Below, piece by piece: positions 50,472 to 59,599 of a stretch of 64,000 bases of DNA. The DNA is from Aeromicrobium sp. Sec7.5 (lineage in GTDB: Bacteria; Actinomycetota; Actinomycetes; Propionibacteriales; Nocardioidaceae): NCBI RefSeq assembly GCF_036867135.1, contig NZ_JBAJIJ010000002.1, positions 248,001-312,000 of the forward strand, given 5' to 3'. The position numbers were made by a program, and so were the translations under genes. Position 1 is the stretch's first letter. Every line of letters starts with the position of its first letter. The notes beneath the pieces are model-generated. The model was not told the origin of the DNA and made no database searches. It was given only the letters and a program-made list of their open reading frames with translations.

Positions 50472-52894
50472 TCAGATCGCGCGACGCAGCAGAGCCGGGT
50501 GATCTTGCAGGACAGCGGCGGTCCTGGCGGGCATGTCGGTGGGGGCGTCGCCGTCGTCGCTGCGGTTGCAGATCTGCTCACGAACGAGTCGGACGGCCTC
50601 GTCGGTGTGGCCCTCGGCCTCGAGCACCGCAGCTAGGTCAAGGCGCGACATCTCCTCGTCGGGAGCGGCCATCAACGCGGTCATGACCGCCGTCCGAGCC
50701 GACTTGATGTCGCCACGGGTGAGCATCTCGATGACGACCATGTGAGCGACGTCGGCGATCGCGCAGACCGCGTGCTGGTCCAATCGCACGCCCCCGTACA
50801 TCCACCCCCACCCGCCCGCACGGAGCTGATCGAACGGCTTGCCGGTGACCAGGCCGAGCGCCCTCACGAGGTCGTCGACGCCGTCGGGTCCACGGCTCTC
50901 ACCACGGGTCCGCAGCCGCCGGAACAGCTCGAGGTCGATCAACGCGTCGGCGACCTGATAGACGCCGATGCCCCGGTAAGCGGCGGCCGGCGCTTCGCGC
51001 GCATCCGGGAGATACTTCGCCCCGGTCGACGGGTCGGAGCCGAGCCAGTCACGCAGGCGGCCGACGTCGGTGCGGGTGCGTGCCGGGGTGATGTCGAACG
51101 CCTCCGCGACCTCGTCGGTCGTGGCCCCATAGGGGCGCGTGGCGATGTAGGCGAACATCTCGCTGTAGAACGGCCGGCGCTTGGCCGGGGACGTCCCGAC
51201 GGCCCGTGCCGACACCGGGCCCAGCAGGGTCAGACGGGGCCGCAGCACCGCCTCGGAGTTCCACTCCTCCAGGTCGGCGTCGAGTCCTGGGTCGGCGTCA
51301 GCGACCTGGTCGCGGGTGCGAAGGGACACCTTCGGCGCGAGCCGGCTCAGGTCGTCCTCGGTCGTCGTGGCGGTCGACCAGTAGGTCTCGTCGGGCTCGG
51401 GCAGGATCGACTCCGCCGGTTCGATCGCGACCGCCGAACGCTCGATGCGGTGCTCATCGCGCAGGGCGCCGGTCGTCGTCATGAGGTCGGCCCACGGGTC
51501 CTCGCCCTCGAGCTCGGGAGCGGGCTCGTCGATGGTGACCTCAACGTGCGTCAACAAAGTGGCGCACCCGCCGGCCTCAGCAGCAGTCAGGCCGACACCG
51601 TCCAGCCGCAGGTTCACAGCAGGCACCGTGAGACGACCGAACGCGTCGACGACGACCTCCATGCCCTGGTCGGCGCGCTCAGCGGTCACCACCAGCGAAC
51701 TTCCGGTGCGGCCGCGCTGCGACTCCACAAGGCCGGCGAACTGGTCGAGCTCGTCGACGTCGGCAGGGCCACCGACGATCACCAGGCGCGACGGCCACGC
51801 GTCGGGATCGGTGCCCGCCGCGCGGGCAGCCGAAGCGTCACAATCGCCGGTGGTCTCCAGACGGGTGGCGGTGTTGACCGCCGTGGCGACGGCCTCGGCC
51901 GCGGCGCGGGCGTAGTCGTCGTGGCAGCTGATCCGCTCGGGGTTGATCGGGGCCAGCTCGCCGGCGATGCCCAACAGGTCCAGTGCGGTGTGGCGCGACC
52001 AAGGGTTGCACGCGATCTCGGCGGCGACGTAACGGGCGAAGTCCTGCCCCTTCTGCGGGTCACCGGTCACGGTGACCGCCTGGCCCTCCAGGTTCAGCAG
52101 CCAGATCCCCTCGTCGGCGTCGGTGCCGATGGTCACCAACAGCGGCCACGGGCACGGGTCGTCGAGCGGGTCGGGTCCGACTGAGTCCAGGTCGGTCGAC
52201 CTGTCGAGGATCCACAGCAGGGAGTCCTCTGAGGTCGTCCACGGCTGCGGTGCGACGGCCGGCGTGCGCAGGTGGAGGGCGATGTCGGCGGGGGTGATCT
52301 CGATGGCCGCGATGCCGGGGATCTGTTCGTTCGCGACGCTCAGATGGGCGGCGGTGCGGCGCAGGACCTGGTCGACCAGCACGATCAGGTCGACCGGTTC
52401 GGCCCCGGCCGTAGCGATCGACCGTTCAGCCTCGCGCGCGATCGTCGTGGGCATGGCCAGCACGAGACCGGGCCGGCGTGAGCGGTGCTGGGTGCTGCGC
52501 CGCTGGCGCAGCACCAGCAGAAGCCCACCGGCCAATAGCGCACCCCCGCACGTCATCGACGGCCAGACCCAACCAGGCAGGCAGCTGTCGTCAGCCTGGT
52601 CAGTCTCGTTCGGGACCGTGTCCAGCTCGCCGTGGTCGGCCGGCGCCGGCGTGGTGGTCTGCGGGGAGGGAGGCGGCGGCGCCGGGCTTTCCGGCACGGC
52701 TCCCTCCGAGCCCGCCGTGACCCCGGTGGGCGCGAGAACCTCGGGCACCGAATCGGGCACCGGCTCGGGCCCGAAGTCGTCCGGCACGACGACCTCGGGC
52801 GCCGGTGCACTCTCGGGGGCGGGCTCCGGTTCGGGGGCGGGTGAGGTCTGGGGCGTCTCGGCCGCGGGTGGCGCCCCCGGAAGGTCGAGGACTT
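50472..52894 (-). pseudogene. C-terminal part of an IS3-split LysM-BTAD protein
   Basis: About 806 residues from VLDLPGAPPAAETPQTSPAP to the stop. After a Pro/Glu-rich linker there is one membrane helix (MTCGGALLAGGLLLVL), then a ~350-residue domain of unknown role (GIWLLNLEGQAVTVTGDPQK). A C-terminal OmpR/BTAD-like transcription-activator region follows (RPFYSEMFAYIATRPYGATT, EAFDITPARTRTDVGRLRDW), and a helical repeat end (DLAAVLEAEGHTDEAVRLVR). An in-frame ATG supplied by the IS could still start it. The missing N-terminus is the fragment at 54.2-55.0 kb. Confidence 0.82.
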
Positions 52895-52962
52895 GGGACT
52901 GCCCCCGGTTTGGTTGACACCTGACGTGTGAGGATTCGTTCCTCGCAGGAGAGGATGTCGCC

Positions 52963-53250
52963 ATGCCAGCGCCCTATCCCAAGGAGTTCCGCGACGATGT
53001 CGTGGCTGTGGCCCGTCAGGGCCAGGCTCCGTTGTCGCAGATCGCCAAGGACTTCGGGATCTCTGAAGGGACCCTGTCGAACTGGTTGAAGAAGGCCGAC
53101 ATCGAGGACGGTCACCGGCCCGGGCTGACCGAGGCCGACCGTGCCGAGCTGCGTGAGGCCAAGAAGCGGATCCGGCTGCTCGAGCAGGAAAACGAGGTCC
53201 TGCGGCGGGCTGCGGCGTATCTGTCGCAGGCTAATCTGCCGGGAAAATAG
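52963..53250 (+). CDS. IS3 orfA of the second IS3 element
   Basis: A 95-residue protein with HTH (PKEFRDDVVAVARQGQAPLS, IAKDFGISEGTLSNWLKKAD) and a zipper helix (AKKRIRLLEQENEVLRRAAA). It is a different lineage from the IS3 at 45.7 kb. It ends in LSQANLPGK, where a frameshift into orfB is expected. Confidence 0.88.
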   Translation: MPAPYPKEFRDDVVAVARQGQAPLSQIAKDFGISEGTLSNWLKKADIEDGHRPGLTEADRAELREAKKRIRLLEQENEVLRRAAAYLSQANLPGK

Positions 53251-53270
53251 CCTTCCCGCTCGTCCGCGAG

Positions 53271-54152
53271 ATGGCCGCGGCCGGCGCCCCTGTTCGGGTG
53301 CCGGTCGCGGTGGCGAGCAGGGTCCTGGGGCTCTCGACCCAGGGGTACTACAAGTGGCTCAAGGACCCCGTCAGCCAGCGTGACTTCGACGACGCGCACC
53401 TCATCGACGTGCTCTACGACCTCCACGAGGACGACGCCACGTTGGGCTACCGGTTCCTGACCGACGAGCTCGCCGATGAGCACGGCATCACTGTCGGTGA
53501 GAACCGCGTCCACCGGCTCTGTCAGGTCGCTGGCATCACCGCCTCGCACCACAAGAAGCGGTCCAAGGCCGGCAGCACCGGGCCGCCGCCGCACGACGAC
53601 CTTCTGGCCGTGGTCGACGAGCACGGTGTCGTCCGGCACGAGTTCGTCGCCGACGCCCCGAACAAGGTCTGGCTCTGGGACATCTCCGAACACCCCACCC
53701 GCGAAGGCAAGCTCTACATCTGCGCAATCAAGGACGTCTTCTCCAACAGGATCGTCGGCTACTCCATCGACACCCGGATGAAGGCATCGTTGGCGCAGTC
53801 GGCGATGCGCAACGCGATCGCGCTGCGCGCACCAGAGGCCACGGTGTGTCATTCGGACAGGGGCGGTCAATTCAGGGCCAAACGCACCCAGGCCCTCTTG
53901 GCCAACCATGGGCTGGTCGGCTCGATGGGCCGCTCCTACGGCGCCGGGGACAACGCGAGCATGGAGAGCTTCTTCGCCCTCCTGCAGAAGAACGTCCTCA
54001 ACACCCGCCGCTGGGACACCCGCGACGAACTCCGCCTTGCGATGGTCCGCTGGATCGAGACCAAGTACAACCGACGACGCCGACAACGCGCCCTCGGCAA
54101 GCTCACCCCGACCGAGTTTGAGATGATCTACACGACCGCAACCGCGGCCTAA
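53271..54152 (+). CDS. IS3 orfB transposase of the second IS3 element
   Basis: A 293-residue DDE integrase-type domain. The catalytic positions are visible in KVWLWDISEHPTREGKLYIC, VCHSDRGGQFRAKRTQALLA and DNASMESFFALLQKNVLN. The HTH_21-type N-terminal segment (LIDVLYDLHEDDATLGYRFL) precedes it. It is intact and probably produced as an orfAB fusion. Confidence 0.9.
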   Translation: MAAAGAPVRVPVAVASRVLGLSTQGYYKWLKDPVSQRDFDDAHLIDVLYDLHEDDATLGYRFLTDELADEHGITVGENRVHRLCQVAGITASHHKKRSKAGSTGPPPHDDLLAVVDEHGVVRHEFVADAPNKVWLWDISEHPTREGKLYICAIKDVFSNRIVGYSIDTRMKASLAQSAMRNAIALRAPEATVCHSDRGGQFRAKRTQALLANHGLVGSMGRSYGAGDNASMESFFALLQKNVLNTRRWDTRDELRLAMVRWIETKYNRRRRQRALGKLTPTEFEMIYTTATAA

Positions 54153-54171
54153 TCAGCACAAACCCCGAGTG

Positions 54172-55044
54172 TCAACCAAACTCGGGGCAGTCCCCTTGCC
54201 CGGGGTAGATCAGGTTCGGGTCGGTCAGCGCGACAGGCTGCTCGAGGTGCTTGGACGCCTCGAAGATCTCCGGGTACCGGCCTGCGTCACCGAGCTCGTC
54301 GGCGGCGATCTGCGACAGGGTGTCGCCGGCCTGCACGGTGTAGTCGACCGCTGCCGGTGCCGTCGCGGGTGTCTGTGGTGCGGCGGTTGCGGGCGACTGA
54401 AGGACCCATCCGGGGCGCAGGAGGCTGGCGGAGGCGAACGTGGAGCCGTCGATCATGGTCTGGCCGTCGTTGAGCTGGGCGATCTCAGTCCACCGCTCGG
54501 GATCACCCAGGTGGTTCTGGGCCAGGGCCCAGAGCGTATCGCCGCGTTCGACGACGATCTCGGCCGTCGCCGGCACCGGGTCGACGGCGGGTGTCTCGGC
54601 CGCCGTTTCGGGTGTTGCTTCGGCTGCCGGCGTGACGGTCTCGGGGGTCTGCTCGACACTCTGCGAAGGTGACGGCGACGGCGCAGGTGCGGTGTTGGCC
54701 TGCACTGGCGACGGCAGAAGTGGCACGCTGACGAACGCGGCGACGACCAGGCCGATCATGGTGCGGGCGAAGAGCGTCTGGACGCCGAACGCACCGGGTG
54801 TGCGGTTCAGTTGGTGGGACTTCGCGGTGGCCACGACCTCGAGCGCGATGCACCAGCAGGTCTGCAGCCAGAACGCCCACACGATCAGGGAGAGCAACTG
54901 GATCAGCACGGTGTCGGTCAGCTGCATCCCGAGGCTGAGGTCGTCGGGGATCGGTGATCCCACGAACGCGATCAAGAGCAGCGGTGTGCCGATGACGATG
55001 GCGCCGAGCAGCAGCAGTGCGCCGAGAGCCTTGATCCACTTCAT
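54172..55044 (-). CDS. N-terminal part of the LysM-BTAD protein (truncated by IS3)
   Basis: A 290-residue product with about 284 native residues. Three hydrophobic segments lie at the start (ALLLLGAIVIGTPLLLIAFV, LIQLLSLIVWAFWLQTCWCI, MIGLVVAAFVSVPLL). A Pro/Thr/Glu-rich linker follows, then two LysM domains (VERGDTLWALAQNHLGDPER and VQAGDTLSQIAADELGDAGR). LysM binds peptidoglycan, so this part would be outside the cell. The IS adds the last six codons. With its other half it forms a ~1,090-residue membrane-spanning protein that could link wall binding to DNA-binding or regulation. It follows tadG-like genes in the same operon. Confidence 0.85.
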   Translation of the reverse strand: MKWIKALGALLLLGAIVIGTPLLLIAFVGSPIPDDLSLGMQLTDTVLIQLLSLIVWAFWLQTCWCIALEVVATAKSHQLNRTPGAFGVQTLFARTMIGLVVAAFVSVPLLPSPVQANTAPAPSPSPSQSVEQTPETVTPAAEATPETAAETPAVDPVPATAEIVVERGDTLWALAQNHLGDPERWTEIAQLNDGQTMIDGSTFASASLLRPGWVLQSPATAAPQTPATAPAAVDYTVQAGDTLSQIAADELGDAGRYPEIFEASKHLEQPVALTDPNLIYPGQGDCPEFG

Positions 55045-55053
55045 GGTTGTCTC

Positions 55054-55464
55054 CTAGAGCCCGTCAGCGTCGATCGACTCGGCCGAGCCGCTTCCCGAAA
55101 CAGACATCTCGTTCATGCCGATGACCGACAAGAGGACCGTGTCGTAGGTGGTCGAGAGAGTCACCGTCACTCGACTGCCGGTGATCGTGATGGTCGACGG
55201 CGGGGCGTCGACCGCCCGCAGGTATGCGTCGGCGGCGGCTCGGGCCCGAGCGGGGTCAACGGAGACTCGGCCACCATCGCGCAGGGAGTTTTGGTTGAGC
55301 GCATCGGCGCCGACGCGCGCGGCCTGTTCGGCCTGATTGGTGAGTTCGCGTCGCTCGGATAGTGCGTAGCCGCCGTCGATGACCAGTGCTGCGCTTCCGA
55401 ACAGCGCCAGTGCCATCACGAGGATGAAGATGGTGGTTGACCCGCGTTCGTCCTGGGACCTCAT
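55054..55464 (-). CDS. TadG-like pilus assembly protein
   Basis: A 136-residue protein with the N-terminal pattern DERGSTTIFILVMALALFGS, a prepilin-like processing region followed by a single membrane helix. Then comes DGGYALSERRELTNQAEQAA, the classic Flp/TadG feature. The C-terminal half is a small extracellular domain. It overlaps the next upstream gene as ATGA. It is a minor pseudopilin of the Tad system. Confidence 0.83.
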   Translation of the reverse strand: MRSQDERGSTTIFILVMALALFGSAALVIDGGYALSERRELTNQAEQAARVGADALNQNSLRDGGRVSVDPARARAAADAYLRAVDAPPSTITITGSRVTVTLSTTYDTVLLSVIGMNEMSVSGSGSAESIDADGL

Positions 55465-55880
55465 TTTGACCGGTACTCCTCGATCGGCACCGACGCGGAG
55501 CCGGTGAATGCGGCCGTTCCTGGAAGGCCGCTGAGTGCGACGTCGCTCAGGTCGGCGATGCAGGTCACGTCGGCTCTGACTACCCCACCGGGCTGGTAGT
55601 TCGAAACGTCGATGTCGACGGTCAACTGAGCGCAGGAGAGACCGCGGCTCTGCAAGGAAGCCCTGATCGTTTCCTCCCCGCGTGCGGTGGCCAAGGAAGT
55701 GTTTCGTTCCAGCGAGGCCGCCCGGGCGGCCTCGCCCGCGAGATCCTCAACCTGCTGGCTCGCGCGTGCGTAGCGGGAAAGCCCAGCCACGAACAACAAG
55801 GCCACGACGAGGAACGTGGTCATGATCACGAGCTCCAGCCCTGCCGAGCCTCGATCTGGCCGCGGCTGTCGGCGGCTCAT
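55461..55880 (-). CDS. TadE-like pseudopilin
   Basis: A 139-residue protein with DRGSAGLELVIMTTFLVVAL, matching the TadE prepilin signal (Gly before the cleavage point, Glu five residues on) and membrane helix. The domain after it has a possible disulfide pair (GLSCAQLTVD and ADVTCIADL). It overlaps both neighbours by four bases. A minor pilin or assembly protein. Confidence 0.84.
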   Translation of the reverse strand: MSRRQPRPDRGSAGLELVIMTTFLVVALLFVAGLSRYARASQQVEDLAGEAARAASLERNTSLATARGEETIRASLQSRGLSCAQLTVDIDVSNYQPGGVVRADVTCIADLSDVALSGLPGTAAFTGSASVPIEEYRSK

Positions 55881-56272
55881 GGGACGTCGCTCTCCGGCGC
55901 CACGTACCGCTCGATCGGTCCCGTGGACGTCTCGACAATCGTCGGCTTGAGGAAAGGGATGAACGACAAGGGGGTACCCGTCACGCTAACCGTGACGGTC
56001 GTCGCCGAGCGGTCGACGTCGACGGTCCGATTGGTGAGCATTCTTGGACCCAGAGTGTCGAGAGCGGCCGTGGCGCTTGCCTGGCCATCGGCTGCAGTTC
56101 CGTCGAACGTGGAGGCCGAAGCAACCGCCTCCTGGGCGGCGGCTTCAGCAACGTTGCGTGCGTGGGCGATGAGAGCGAACTGGAACACCGTCATGATCAG
56201 GAGGAACAGTGTCGGCGCGACGAGAAGAGTCGTCGCGATCTCGCCACGCTCATCTCGTCGCTTCACGCTCAC
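55877..56272 (-). CDS. TadE-like pseudopilin
   Basis: A 131-residue protein with MSVKRRDERGEIATTLLVAP and TLFLLIMTVFQFALIAHARN. This is the TadE-type N-terminal helix, although the usual glutamate position is replaced by Thr. NVAEAAAQEAVASASTFDG follows, then a beta-rich extracellular part. It overlaps the next TadE gene by four bases. Confidence 0.8.
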   Translation of the reverse strand: MSVKRRDERGEIATTLLVAPTLFLLIMTVFQFALIAHARNVAEAAAQEAVASASTFDGTAADGQASATAALDTLGPRMLTNRTVDVDRSATTVTVSVTGTPLSFIPFLKPTIVETSTGPIERYVAPESDVP

Positions 56273-56333
56273 ACCTACCTTCTTCGGCTCGTCGCATCGT
56301 TACCCCCACAAGGCCACGAGAGGCCCTCGGTGA

Positions 56334-56528
56334 TCACCCGATCGGGACGGAATTGGCGCTCGAGATCCACTTGGCGACGAGGATCGCGCACACGGTCAGC
56401 GCCGCAGCGCCCATCACGGCGGCGATGATCAGGTACTCGGTGGCGATGCCGCGCTCGTCGTGACGCACCTTCTCGCCGGTCAAGTGCGAGATCAGCCACG
56501 TCTTCCAGAACTGCAGTTCGAGGTGCAT
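56334..56528 (-). CDS. Flp-type major pilin
   Basis: A 64-residue protein. The Flp processing signal is clear: DERG followed by IATEYLIIAAVMGAAAL, with the invariant Glu-Tyr pair after the glycine. A short C-terminal tail (VAKWISSANSVPIG) completes the mature pilin of about 38 residues. It is the fibre subunit of the Tad pilus. It lies between tadC and the tadE genes, the expected place. Confidence 0.88.
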   Translation of the reverse strand: MHLELQFWKTWLISHLTGEKVRHDERGIATEYLIIAAVMGAAALTVCAILVAKWISSANSVPIG

Positions 56529-56544
56529 AAGGTCTCCTTGGTAG

Positions 56545-57441
56545 TCAGATCGCCATCACAGCTGCGACGGCGGGATAACCGAGAAACAGCATGAAGCTGA
56601 ATCCCAGAAACAGGTGCGCGTACTTGATCGAGTCCGACGATCGCTCGGCCCTGCCTTCGGACTCCACTAGTTGCCGAGCTCGAGCGGTCGCGGCTCGAAC
56701 TCGTAGGGACTCTCTGACCTTGGCGCCGTCATCGGCTACCAGGCTCAATGCCGATCCGAGGTCGCGGAGCTCTCCGACAGTGACTCGTTCGCCGAGATCG
56801 CGGAGTGCCTCCCAGGGCGTGATCCCGGTGTACCTCGCCAAGCTCAAGGCGTCTGCGATCACTTCGAACGCCCACCCTCGTCCCAACGCGGACGCAGCTG
56901 GCAGGGCCTCCGGGACACCTCGGCCGCCGGCCAAGGCCATGGAGACCAAGTCGAGATAGCACGAGAGCGCTCGACGCAGTTCGTCTCGCCTCTTGGCAGC
57001 GGCAGCCGCGACCGTGGAGTTGGGGACCAGCGCGAAAGCCACGGCCAGCGCCAGGCCTACAACCAGGGGAACGGCGGTTCCGGTGTTGACGCCGCCAGCA
57101 ATCAGGACGGCGCTCATTAGCACCGGCACGCTCAGGCCCACTCCTGCCATCAGCACCATCTTGACCAGGTGAGCCTCCAGCGGACGGCCCAGCAGGGACA
57201 GATTGGCGCGGAGCTTCGGTGCTGCGAAGCCCTGGCGCTCCAACTGCACGGCCAACCACCGTCCCAGCCGGTCCCCGATCGGCTCCCTGGTGTCCTCGAC
57301 GGTGACGACGGACCGTGGGCGTTGAGAGTCAATCGCCATGACCGCCGCCGCAAGGTCGCGCCGCGGTGGAACGATGGCCCACACGAGCGCCAGCAGACCT
57401 ACTCCCGCGGTAGCGCCGATCGCGAGCGCCGCGGTGATCAT
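56545..57441 (-). CDS. tadC: TadC-type inner membrane platform protein
   Basis: A 298-residue type II secretion F-domain protein. Membrane helices lie at both ends (AIGATAGVGLLALVWAIVPP, AHLFLGFSFMLFLGYPAVAA) and in the middle. The cytosolic F domain is seen in ALSCYLDLVSMALAGGRGVP and GITPWEALRDLGERVTVGEL. It partners TadB to form the pilus assembly platform above the CpaF ATPase. It overlaps tadB by four bases. Confidence 0.88.
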   Translation of the reverse strand: MITAALAIGATAGVGLLALVWAIVPPRRDLAAAVMAIDSQRPRSVVTVEDTREPIGDRLGRWLAVQLERQGFAAPKLRANLSLLGRPLEAHLVKMVLMAGVGLSVPVLMSAVLIAGGVNTGTAVPLVVGLALAVAFALVPNSTVAAAAAKRRDELRRALSCYLDLVSMALAGGRGVPEALPAASALGRGWAFEVIADALSLARYTGITPWEALRDLGERVTVGELRDLGSALSLVADDGAKVRESLRVRAATARARQLVESEGRAERSSDSIKYAHLFLGFSFMLFLGYPAVAAVMAI

Positions 57442-58301
57442 CGGCCACCTACGCTCTGCTCGAGGACGAGGTCTTGAGGCCGAACCAGGAACCGTTCGGG
57501 CAACTCGATCCGTGAGGCGCTACGAATCCACGCGAAGCCAGCGATGAAGCAGCCCAGGATTAACATCAACATGAGTTGTCCCATTGCGGTGCCATAGGGC
57601 TCGAGGTATGTGCGGCTGAGCAGCATCACGCCACCGGCGAACCCCACTGCGACGCCCACGATGATCCGGGCGTCACGACGCAGACTGTTGCGGCTCTCCT
57701 CGACGCGAGTCCGCATTTCCAGCTCAGATCGTGCGGTCTCGGCCAACGCGGTGAGCGTCCCAGTCAGACCCGACCCGCGAAGCCGGGCATTCATGATCAG
57801 CGCCGCCACGACCAGGTCGACCGAGGGGTCGTCCAGGTCCTCGCCGAACGCCGCCAGAGCCTGCGGCAGCGGGACGTGGGCACGCAGACGTCCAACCAGC
57901 TTGTTCAGCTCGGGAGCGATCGCCGGTGGTGCTGCCTCCGCCGACGCGATGATGGCCTGCTCCAGCCCAATCGCGGCCGCCATCGTGTCGCGTAGAGACT
58001 CGGTCCACGTGGCCACCGATTCCAGGCGCGCCAGATGGGCGCGCCCTTCGGCCGTGCCCCCGAACAGGGCTGGCCACATCCAGGTCACCGTTCCGGCCGC
58101 CACAGCGGCGACCGGCCACCGCGTCACCACGGCGACCACGACGATCGCGAGCGTCGACTTCCAGAGCCGATCTCGCGCTGCGGTAAGCCGCGTCGTACTT
58201 CGCGTGGGTAACGGCGGCGGGGACCAGCCGAGCCAGGCGGCAACGGCGAGGATCACCCCGCCAGCCAGGCACGCCCCGATGAGGAGTCCGAGGATGCTCA
58301 C
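57438..58301 (-). CDS. tadB: TadB-type inner membrane platform protein
   Basis: A 287-residue F-domain protein with N-terminal helices (LLIGACLAGGVILAVAAWLG), the F domain (TWTESLRDTMAAAIGLEQAI, LVVAALIMNARLRGSGLTGT) and C-terminal helices (MGQLMLMLILGCFIAGFAWI). It is the second platform protein of the Tad pilus. It overlaps cpaF and tadC by four bases each, so stoichiometry may be set by coupling. Confidence 0.88.
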   Translation of the reverse strand: MSILGLLIGACLAGGVILAVAAWLGWSPPPLPTRSTTRLTAARDRLWKSTLAIVVVAVVTRWPVAAVAAGTVTWMWPALFGGTAEGRAHLARLESVATWTESLRDTMAAAIGLEQAIIASAEAAPPAIAPELNKLVGRLRAHVPLPQALAAFGEDLDDPSVDLVVAALIMNARLRGSGLTGTLTALAETARSELEMRTRVEESRNSLRRDARIIVGVAVGFAGGVMLLSRTYLEPYGTAMGQLMLMLILGCFIAGFAWIRSASRIELPERFLVRPQDLVLEQSVGGR

Positions 58302-59599
58302 CAGGAACCGCCCCCGTCGTTCCAGCCGGTCGCGCGCAGGCGTTCGGCACGCTGGACCGGCACCTGGTAGTTCCGTACCGCGTTGCCGGCGTCATCGGAG
58401 GTGAAGACCTCGGAGGCGGAGACGCCGATATGCTCGTCGTACCCGTTGACCTCCAGAATCGTCCGGACCCGGCGAACACCGCCGTGGACGTCGCGGCCGA
58501 CGAACACCACGAACTCCACCGCGCCAGCGATCATCTCGTGGACGACCTGACGGGGAAGGCCCTCGGCCTGCTGGGCGTAGCTGCTGATGCGGTTGAAGCT
58601 CTCGCGGGCGCTGTCGGCGTGGATGGTCGACAGTGAGCCGTCGTTGCCCTGGCTCATCGCGTTCAACATGGGCACGATCTCGTCGCCGAGGACCTCACCG
58701 ACGATGACCCGTGACGGGTTCTGGCGCAGGGTGCGCTTGACCAGCTGCGCCATCGTGATCCCGCCAGCGCCCTCAGTGTTGGCCGGGCGGGACTCCAGGG
58801 CCAGGCAGTTCGGGTGGCGTTCGCGGTCATCGCGCAGGCCGAGCTCGAGCGCCTTCTCAATGGTGATGATGCGTTCCTGTGGGGGGATCTCCGCGGCCAT
58901 CGCGCGAAGGAGGGTCGTCTTGCCGGCGTTGGTTCCGCCAGCGATCACCACGGAGAACCTCGCAGCGACGATCGCGCGCAGGAAGTCGGCTGTCTCGTGC
59001 GTCAACGTCCCCAGGCCGACAAGATCGTCCAGGTCGACCTTCTGGAACCGGTGGCGCCGGATGGAGACCGCAGGGCGAGCCGCGACGGCCTGAACCGCCG
59101 ACAGGCGGCTGCCGTCGGGCAGCTGCAGGTCCAGCTCGGGGTTCGCCGCGTCGAAGGGTCGCGAGGACAGGCCACTGAAGGACGCGAGGGTCTGGATCAT
59201 CTCGATCAGCTCCGCGTCGTTGGCGGCGACCGGTTCTCCGAGTTCGGGGTAGTCCGCTCCTGCGCGGCTGATCCAGACCTCATCGGCGCCGTTGATGTCG
59301 ATGTTCTCGATCGAGTCGTCGTCGAGGAGGCGCTGCAACCGGCCCGCGCCGAACATGCGCGCGTAAATGGCCTCGGAGATCTCGTCATCGGCCTCGGGCG
59401 GCAGCGGCGGGACTCCTTCGGCCATCCTGCTCTCCGCATGACCGCGCAGGACCTCGGCGATCATCTGCCGTGCGAGCTGCTGCTCGCTGGCCGGCGAGAG
59501 CACCGGCTGGCCAGCCGAGCGACGTTGCGCCCGCTGAGTCTGCAACCGGTCTCCGACCTGCTGCTGCAGACGAGCGACGAGCTCGTTGTCCAGACTCAT
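58298..59599 (-). CDS. cpaF: CpaF/TadA secretion ATPase
   Basis: A 433-residue type II/IV secretion ATPase. After a helical N-terminal region come SIENIDINGADEVWISRAGA and Walker A in SVVIAGGTNAGKTTLLRAMA. IITIEKALELGL (Asp box) and Walker B in PSRVIVGEVLGDEIVPMLNA follow, then QGNDGSLSTIHADSARESFN (His box). All motifs are intact. It powers pilus assembly, and retraction if present. In this locus it could also serve the secretion channel as a VirB11 equivalent, since no separate VirB11 gene is seen. Confidence 0.94.
   Translation of the reverse strand: MSLDNELVARLQQQVGDRLQTQRAQRRSAGQPVLSPASEQQLARQMIAEVLRGHAESRMAEGVPPLPPEADDEISEAIYARMFGAGRLQRLLDDDSIENIDINGADEVWISRAGADYPELGEPVAANDAELIEMIQTLASFSGLSSRPFDAANPELDLQLPDGSRLSAVQAVAARPAVSIRRHRFQKVDLDDLVGLGTLTHETADFLRAIVAARFSVVIAGGTNAGKTTLLRAMAAEIPPQERIITIEKALELGLRDDRERHPNCLALESRPANTEGAGGITMAQLVKRTLRQNPSRVIVGEVLGDEIVPMLNAMSQGNDGSLSTIHADSARESFNRISSYAQQAEGLPRQVVHEMIAGAVEFVVFVGRDVHGGVRRVRTILEVNGYDEHIGVSASEVFTSDDAGNAVRNYQVPVQRAERLRATGWNDGGGSW

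Larger units (their letters stand above)
52895..54194 (+). mobile_element. IS3-family element splitting the LysM-BTAD gene
   Basis: The ends are GGGACTGCCCCCGGTTTGGT and the complement of GGGACTGCCCCGAGTTTGGT. It is flanked by the 3-bp repeat CTT (52892-52894 and 54195-54197). The length is 1,300 bp. Removing it and one CTT rejoins the host frame as LIYPGQ-VLDLPGAP. Confidence 0.9.
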
